Source: JBCCXZ01 sp965228005
GTDB lineage: Bacteria > Planctomycetota > Planctomycetia > Pirellulales > Lacipirellulaceae
Assembly (NCBI GenBank): GCA_965228005.1
Contig: CBDDGV010000001.1
Span: 1,302,001 to 1,366,000 of the forward strand
Direction: 5' to 3'
Length of the DNA: 64,000 bases
The position numbers and the translations under genes were made by a program. Below the pieces are notes generated by a model, which was not told where the DNA came from, did not search any database, and saw only the letters and a list, made by a program, of their open reading frames with translations. Of the stretch, positions 60,162-64,000 are shown piece by piece (position 1 is the first letter of the stretch; each line of letters opens with the position of its first letter).

Positions 60162-61331
60162 TCAGTCCACATCTCGGAATTGCTTCCGGTAAGCGCTCGC
60201 CGTCATCGCCATGTTCTTGCGGAACACCTCGCAGAAGTACTTGGGCTCTTTGAAACCGGTCCGCAGGGCGATCTTTGAAATGGGTAGTTCGGTCTCGCAG
60301 AGCAGCAGCTTGGCCCGCGTCAAACGCACGCGGGTGATCTCCGCCTTGATCGTGCGTCCCAGCGTGGCCTTGAGCCTTCTCTCCAGCGTGCTGGGAGACC
60401 TCCGCGCCCGGCTGAGCACGTCCTGCACACGGATGCCGTTGGCCGCGTTTTCGCGGATGAACTTTATGGCAGACGCCACGTCCTCGTCGTCCACCGACAG
60501 CATGTCGGTCGACTGCCGCGGAGCCACGCCCCGCGGGGGGCCCAGCAGCGTCGGACCGGGGGGCACTTCCTCCCCCGCCATCATCTTCGCGAGGATGCGG
60601 GCCGCCTCGTAGCCGACACGGCTCGGGTGCACGTCGATGCTGGTCAACGGGGGCGTGCTCATGTTGCAGAGGTACGGGTCGTTGTCCACGCCGATCACCG
60701 CAACCTCATCGGGCACCGAGATGCCGGCCCGGCGGCAGGCATCCAGGACGTTGTGCCCGCGGTCGTCGTGGCACGTCATCACGCCAACGGGCTTCGGCAG
60801 CTTCGACAACCACTGGGCGATGCGCTCCTGCTCGTCTTCCCAGTCGCTGCCCCTCACTTTCTGAGACCGGCCGAGGTAAACCTCGCACCGCAGCCCGGCC
60901 TGTTCGACTTGTTCGACGAAATAGTCGCACCTCAGGTCCTGATTGGGGTTCTCACCGCGGGGCGTGCCGCAGAACGCGAAGTGCGGCAACGCACAATCGA
61001 GCAGGTGGTCGAACGCGAGCTTCGAGATCGGACGGTTGTCGACGCCGACGAAGGGCATCTTGAGCCCGGAGAGGGCGCCGCGCACATCGACCGCCGGGAT
61101 ACCCGTTTCCTGGATCACCTCCGCCATCTTCGGGTCGTTCACCCGGGCGAGCAGTCCGTCGCCCTTCCAGGTCCTGATCCACGACGGCAGCGGGTCGTCC
61201 AGCCCGTGCGGCTCGAAGAAGATCGACCACGGCCCGTGTTGACGGTGGTACCGAGAAACCCCGCGGAGCAGGCCCCGCGCGTACTCGCGTGAGGTCTCGA
61301 TGATCAGAGCAACCTTCGGCGTCTCGGCCAT
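60162..61331 (-). CDS. XylR-type transcriptional regulator (LacI-like sensor plus AraC HTH)
   Basis: 389 residues. The N-terminal 275 residues form a periplasmic-binding-like sensor (VALIIETSREYARGLLRGV, LACHDDRGHNVLDACRRAG-like TCHDDRGHNVLDACRRAGISVPDEVAVIGVDND in parts). The C-terminal 100 residues are AraC helix-turn-helix motifs with RRSPSTLERRLKATLGRT and LPISKIALRTGFKEPKYFCEVFRK. E. coli XylR has the same architecture and activates sugar use when its ligand binds. Here the ligand is likely a sugar or uronate derivative. The gene is adjacent to a polysaccharide locus and divergent from the beta-helix protein. Confidence 0.9.
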   Translation of the reverse strand: MAETPKVALIIETSREYARGLLRGVSRYHRQHGPWSIFFEPHGLDDPLPSWIRTWKGDGLLARVNDPKMAEVIQETGIPAVDVRGALSGLKMPFVGVDNRPISKLAFDHLLDCALPHFAFCGTPRGENPNQDLRCDYFVEQVEQAGLRCEVYLGRSQKVRGSDWEDEQERIAQWLSKLPKPVGVMTCHDDRGHNVLDACRRAGISVPDEVAVIGVDNDPYLCNMSTPPLTSIDVHPSRVGYEAARILAKMMAGEEVPPGPTLLGPPRGVAPRQSTDMLSVDDEDVASAIKFIRENAANGIRVQDVLSRARRSPSTLERRLKATLGRTIKAEITRVRLTRAKLLLCETELPISKIALRTGFKEPKYFCEVFRKNMAMTASAYRKQFRDVD

Positions 61332-61407
61332 GGTTCACGCGTCGAAACTGACTCCAGAAAAGGGCAAGGCGCCTCTCCGCGGCGGCCTCGCTTCGATGAA
61401 GAATAAA

Positions 61408-61458
61408 CGGAAGTGAGTTCCGATTAGAATCCGGAAACAGAGAATCTTATTCCGATTA
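61408..61458. promoter_or_regulatory. Candidate operator cluster upstream of the XylR-type gene
   Basis: CGGAA-GTGAG-TTCCG (61408-61422), then TTCCGA-TTA-GAATCCG (61418-61433), and a direct repeat TTCCGATTA at 61418-61426 and 61450-61458, 32 bp (about three helical turns) apart. AraC-type regulators often bind direct repeats. Confidence 0.5.
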
Positions 61459-61546
61459 TTCGTCACTCTTCAACCGCCCTAGGCATAGCGACTTGCGGGA
61501 AGAAGCCGCTCCAATAGGCCGCAGCTGCCCAGAGAAGTGGAACCGT

Positions 61547-61564
61547 AATCCAGTTAATTGGATT
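61547..61564. promoter_or_regulatory. 18-bp palindrome upstream of the beta-helix gene
   Basis: AATCCA-GTTAAT-TGGATT is a perfect inverted repeat of two 6-bp arms, 161 bp upstream of the ATG at 61726. It could be a separate operator. Confidence 0.4.
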
Positions 61565-61725
61565 GCTGGTTTGGGAGTGGGGGACAAACATGGAAATGCA
61601 TGGCAATGCGTTCATCTGCACTTGGCGGTGCGCCCAATTCTCGCGGGGCTCCGCCGTTCACAACGCAGAGCAGCGTAGCCCTTCTTTTCACCACTCCTGT
61701 TCGCCCCCAAGACCATCCCAGCATC

Positions 61726-64000
61726 ATGGAAGCGTTGTGCAGGAAGCCGCTGCCCCTTGCTTTGCTGCTGGCGTGCTGTGTCGTGTGGCCAGCGGGGGGC
61801 GCAGAGAGCCAATGGGTGACGACCGGCCTTAACGGCCGCCTGATCTACGTGCCCGACGCCGAGGGCGACCGCGTGCTCGACTTCTCCGACGTCGGCTACC
61901 AAGGCGTCGGCTTGGAAGCCATCCCAGAGAGCGTTCCCAATGTCGTGACCCTCAGCCCGGTGTCGGGCGACGACACCGGAAGCATCCAGGCCGCGATTAA
62001 TCAGGTGTCGGCACTGCCGATCGGCCCGGACGGCTACCGCGGGGCGGTGCTCTTGCAGCCGGGCACTTACGACATCAACACACAGTTGTTGATCGAAGCC
62101 AGCGGCGTCGTCCTGCGCGGCTCCGGGCAGGACCTCGGCGGGACCATCCTCAAGGCGCGGAACCCCGGCACTGAAGGGACGAATCAGCGTCCGCTGATCC
62201 AGGTCCTGGGCTCGGGCAGCCGGAGCAACATCGGCTCGACCCGCAACCTCATCGACAAGGTCGTGCCGGTCGGGGCGAGGAGTTTCCGGGTCGACGTGCC
62301 CGGCGAGTTCTCGGTGGGCGACACGGTCCGCATCGAGCGGCCCAGCACCCAGGCGTGGATCGACGCCCTCGGCATGGACAACCCGCCCAACGGCGACCCG
62401 CCCTGGCAGCCCGGCACGATGAACGTGCGGTACGACCGGGTCGTCACGCGTGTCGAGGGCGACCGCGTGTTTGTCGATGCGCCGCTCGCGACATCATTCG
62501 AGCAGCAGTACGGCGGCGGCACGATCCGCCGATACAGCTGGAACAACGCCATCGAGAACATCGGCATCGAAAACCTGCGGGGGGACGCCGATTTCGACTC
62601 CCCCACCGACGAGGACCACGCCTGGGAGTTCATCTCCATCGGCGCCGGGCAGAACAGCGACCGGGCCCAGAACGTCTGGGTGCGAGACATCACGGCCCTC
62701 CACTTCGGCGACTCCGCCGTGGTCGCCAACCCCAGCGCGAAGTGGGTCACCGTCGACAACGCCACGAGCCTGGAACCCGTGAGCGAGATCACCGGCAGCC
62801 GTCGGTACACGTACGACCTGAGCGGCGAACTCGGCTTTGTGACCAACTCTTCGGCGGACGAGGGCCGCCACGATTTCGTCAATAACAGCACCCGGCCCCC
62901 GGGGCCGAACGTGTTCCACAACTCGATCGCCACCAATGCCAACAGCGATACCGGCCCCCACCAGCGTTGGGCCAGCGGGACGCTCTTCGACAACATCACG
63001 GTCGAGGGCAACGCCATCAACGCCCGCAACCGAGGCAGCTTCGGCACCACCCACGGCTGGTCGGGCGCCAACATGGTCATCTGGAACTCCACCGCCGACA
63101 GCTACCGCGTGCAGAACCCGCCGACCTCCCAGAACTGGCTCGTCGGATCCTCGGGGACGATCGTGGAAGACACCACCTTCGGCCCGCAGCCCTCGGGGAA
63201 CTACGACTCGCACGGCACGCCCGTCACCACGGGTGGGACCAACAGCCTGTACGAAGCCCAACGCAACGACGCCCGCGACCTGCGCGTCTTCCGCTGGGGC
63301 GGCGCCAACGGCGACTGGACCGACGCCTCGGGCTGGGACCAGGCCGCGACGCCGGGCGTCTACGCGATCTCGATGCGCGATTACCTCATCGGAGACGTCG
63401 ACGACTACAACTTCGACGGGCCCGGCAGCGACGACGACGTCTTTATCGACCCGGCGTGGGAGTCCTTCATCCTCGGGTCCTCTTCCCACCCGATCGTCGG
63501 CCTCGACACCGTCACCACGAATCAGAACGTCGCATTTACCATCCAGACGCAGGTCGACCCCGGCGAGCAAGTCGTCCACGCCACGCTCGCCTTGGCGATG
63601 AAGCAATCCGGAACCGGCGTGGCGAGCGACTTTGTCCGCGTGATCGATAACAGCGCGTCGAACCGTTTTAACTTCACCGACCTGGGCTGGGACACCCAGA
63701 TCAACCCGCTGAACAGCTTCGTCGGCGTCCTGGACCTCGGCGCGTCGCTCGCCGACTTGCAGTCCGGTTCGGTCAACGTGCAGGTGAACGACGATACCGC
63801 CGTGGAGTGGGCCATCTACACCGCAACCGTCGCCACCCCAGAAGCCGACCCCGCCGGGGCCGAGGTGTTCCTAGACGCCGGCGGCGTCACCACCCTCAAC
63901 GCCGCCTTGCCAGCGATCCAGAGCCTGACCCTCGGCGGGCCCGGCACGGGCGAGCTCGACATGGGCTTCGCTGGCAGCCTGCAGATCAACGGCAACCTCG
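61726..64000 (+). CDS. Secreted beta-helix polysaccharide-active protein, truncated by window end
   Basis: The frame is open from the ATG at 61726 to the last base (758 codons). A signal peptide ends near GGAES. The N-terminal domain carries a beta-helix pattern seen in pectate-lyase-like proteins: IQAAINQVSALP, GAVLLQPGTYDI, then VVLRGSGQDLGGTIL. Middle segments contain DHAWEFISIGAG and NVWVRDITALHFGDS, a parallel helix. I do not recognise a specific lyase family. The 3' end and any dockerin or PEP-CTERM tail are outside the window. Divergent from the XylR-type gene, so probably co-regulated with the alginate locus. No ribosome site is clear before the start. Confidence 0.7.
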   Translation, partial: MEALCRKPLPLALLLACCVVWPAGGAESQWVTTGLNGRLIYVPDAEGDRVLDFSDVGYQGVGLEAIPESVPNVVTLSPVSGDDTGSIQAAINQVSALPIGPDGYRGAVLLQPGTYDINTQLLIEASGVVLRGSGQDLGGTILKARNPGTEGTNQRPLIQVLGSGSRSNIGSTRNLIDKVVPVGARSFRVDVPGEFSVGDTVRIERPSTQAWIDALGMDNPPNGDPPWQPGTMNVRYDRVVTRVEGDRVFVDAPLATSFEQQYGGGTIRRYSWNNAIENIGIENLRGDADFDSPTDEDHAWEFISIGAGQNSDRAQNVWVRDITALHFGDSAVVANPSAKWVTVDNATSLEPVSEITGSRRYTYDLSGELGFVTNSSADEGRHDFVNNSTRPPGPNVFHNSIATNANSDTGPHQRWASGTLFDNITVEGNAINARNRGSFGTTHGWSGANMVIWNSTADSYRVQNPPTSQNWLVGSSGTIVEDTTFGPQPSGNYDSHGTPVTTGGTNSLYEAQRNDARDLRVFRWGGANGDWTDASGWDQAATPGVYAISMRDYLIGDVDDYNFDGPGSDDDVFIDPAWESFILGSSSHPIVGLDTVTTNQNVAFTIQTQVDPGEQVVHATLALAMKQSGTGVASDFVRVIDNSASNRFNFTDLGWDTQINPLNSFVGVLDLGASLADLQSGSVNVQVNDDTAVEWAIYTATVATPEADPAGAEVFLDAGGVTTLNAALPAIQSLTLGGPGTGELDMGFAGSLQINGNL

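Larger units (their letters stand above)
61332..61725. other. Divergent regulatory region between the regulator and a beta-helix gene
   Basis: About 390 bp, more AT-rich than the genes, no gene seen. It contains a cluster of inverted and direct repeats around 61408-61458 and a separate palindrome at 61547-61564. Confidence 0.6.

Noticed and set aside
59840..60278. Overlapping plus-strand frames of 137 and 141 codons
   Set aside because: Both overlap the start of the regulator gene on the other strand and have no signature.

Overview
The window is GC-rich, densely packed DNA from a planctomycete, most likely a marine Pirellulales (Lacipirellulaceae-like) bacterium; this is inference from gene content. 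The evidence is the combination of PEP-CTERM secreted proteins with dockerin-like repeats, three DUF1559 prepilin-type proteins, short planctomycete-style carboxypeptidase-regulatory-like lipoproteins, a Tat-exported Gfo/Idh/MocA oxidoreductase and a XylR-type AraC regulator. No phage, insertion sequence, CRISPR or rRNA gene was seen.

Layout. 1-5.4 kb: the 3' part of rsgA, a DUF1254/DUF1214 protein, a zeta-toxin-like kinase with two small partners, an M42 aminopeptidase and a VOC protein. 5.6-8.3 kb: a Cys-rich heptad-repeat lipoprotein candidate and two PEP-CTERM proteins. 8.3-9.6 kb: tatD and a helical hypothetical. 9.6-21.4 kb: a complex I operon read right to left in the order nuoI-A-C-D-H-J-K-L-M-N, lacking nuoB and nuoEFG, with loop insertions in the membrane subunits. 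22-24.8 kb: csrA with a structured leader, tRNA-Glu, ferrochelatase and an aldo/keto reductase. 24.9-29.6 kb: an orphan membrane protein, a cupin/JmjC-like protein, two thioredoxin-fold proteins and a PH-like membrane protein. 29.6-33.1 kb: a possible zinc-limitation cluster (two PEP-CTERM proteins resembling the cyanobacterial Zur-repressed all3515 family, a DUF1559 protein and a His/Cys-rich protein preceded by a Fur-family-like palindrome). 33.3-37.7 kb: a CBS protein and two tandem paralogous membrane proteins, with CRP-like boxes between. 38-43.5 kb: M29 aminopeptidase, acyl-CoA dehydrogenase, ispD and tyrS. 43.5-47.5 kb: a DUF1559 protein, a LigD-phosphoesterase-like protein, leuA behind a leucine attenuator, and a small membrane protein. 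47.7 kb: tRNA-Leu. 47.8-64 kb: an alginate-related locus.

The clearest undescribed regulatory element is the leucine attenuator in front of leuA. A 24-residue leader peptide too short for usual gene callers contains 8 leucines, encoded mostly by TTA/CTA/CTC. It is followed by mutually exclusive helices and a strong intrinsic terminator 50 bp before the leuA start, with a plausible sigma70-type promoter upstream.

The right end is a catabolic locus for a uronate polysaccharide, most plausibly alginate. It encodes a PL6-type lyase with dockerin and PEP-CTERM modules, a PL5-type alginate lyase, an AlgG-like C5-epimerase, an enolase-superfamily sugar-acid enzyme and a Tat-exported Gfo/Idh/MocA oxidoreductase. 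Also present are two coupled lipoproteins, a DUF1559 protein and a large PEP-CTERM protein. A XylR-like regulator lies next to it, and a divergent secreted beta-helix protein runs off the window end. A motif shared by the regulator's divergent intergenic region and the region upstream of the operon suggests one regulon.

Short palindromic repeats of two families sit just 3' of several genes. One shows a compensatory stem change. Start codons were often moved downstream of the longest possible frame where a signal peptide, paralog or Shine-Dalgarno sequence supported it.
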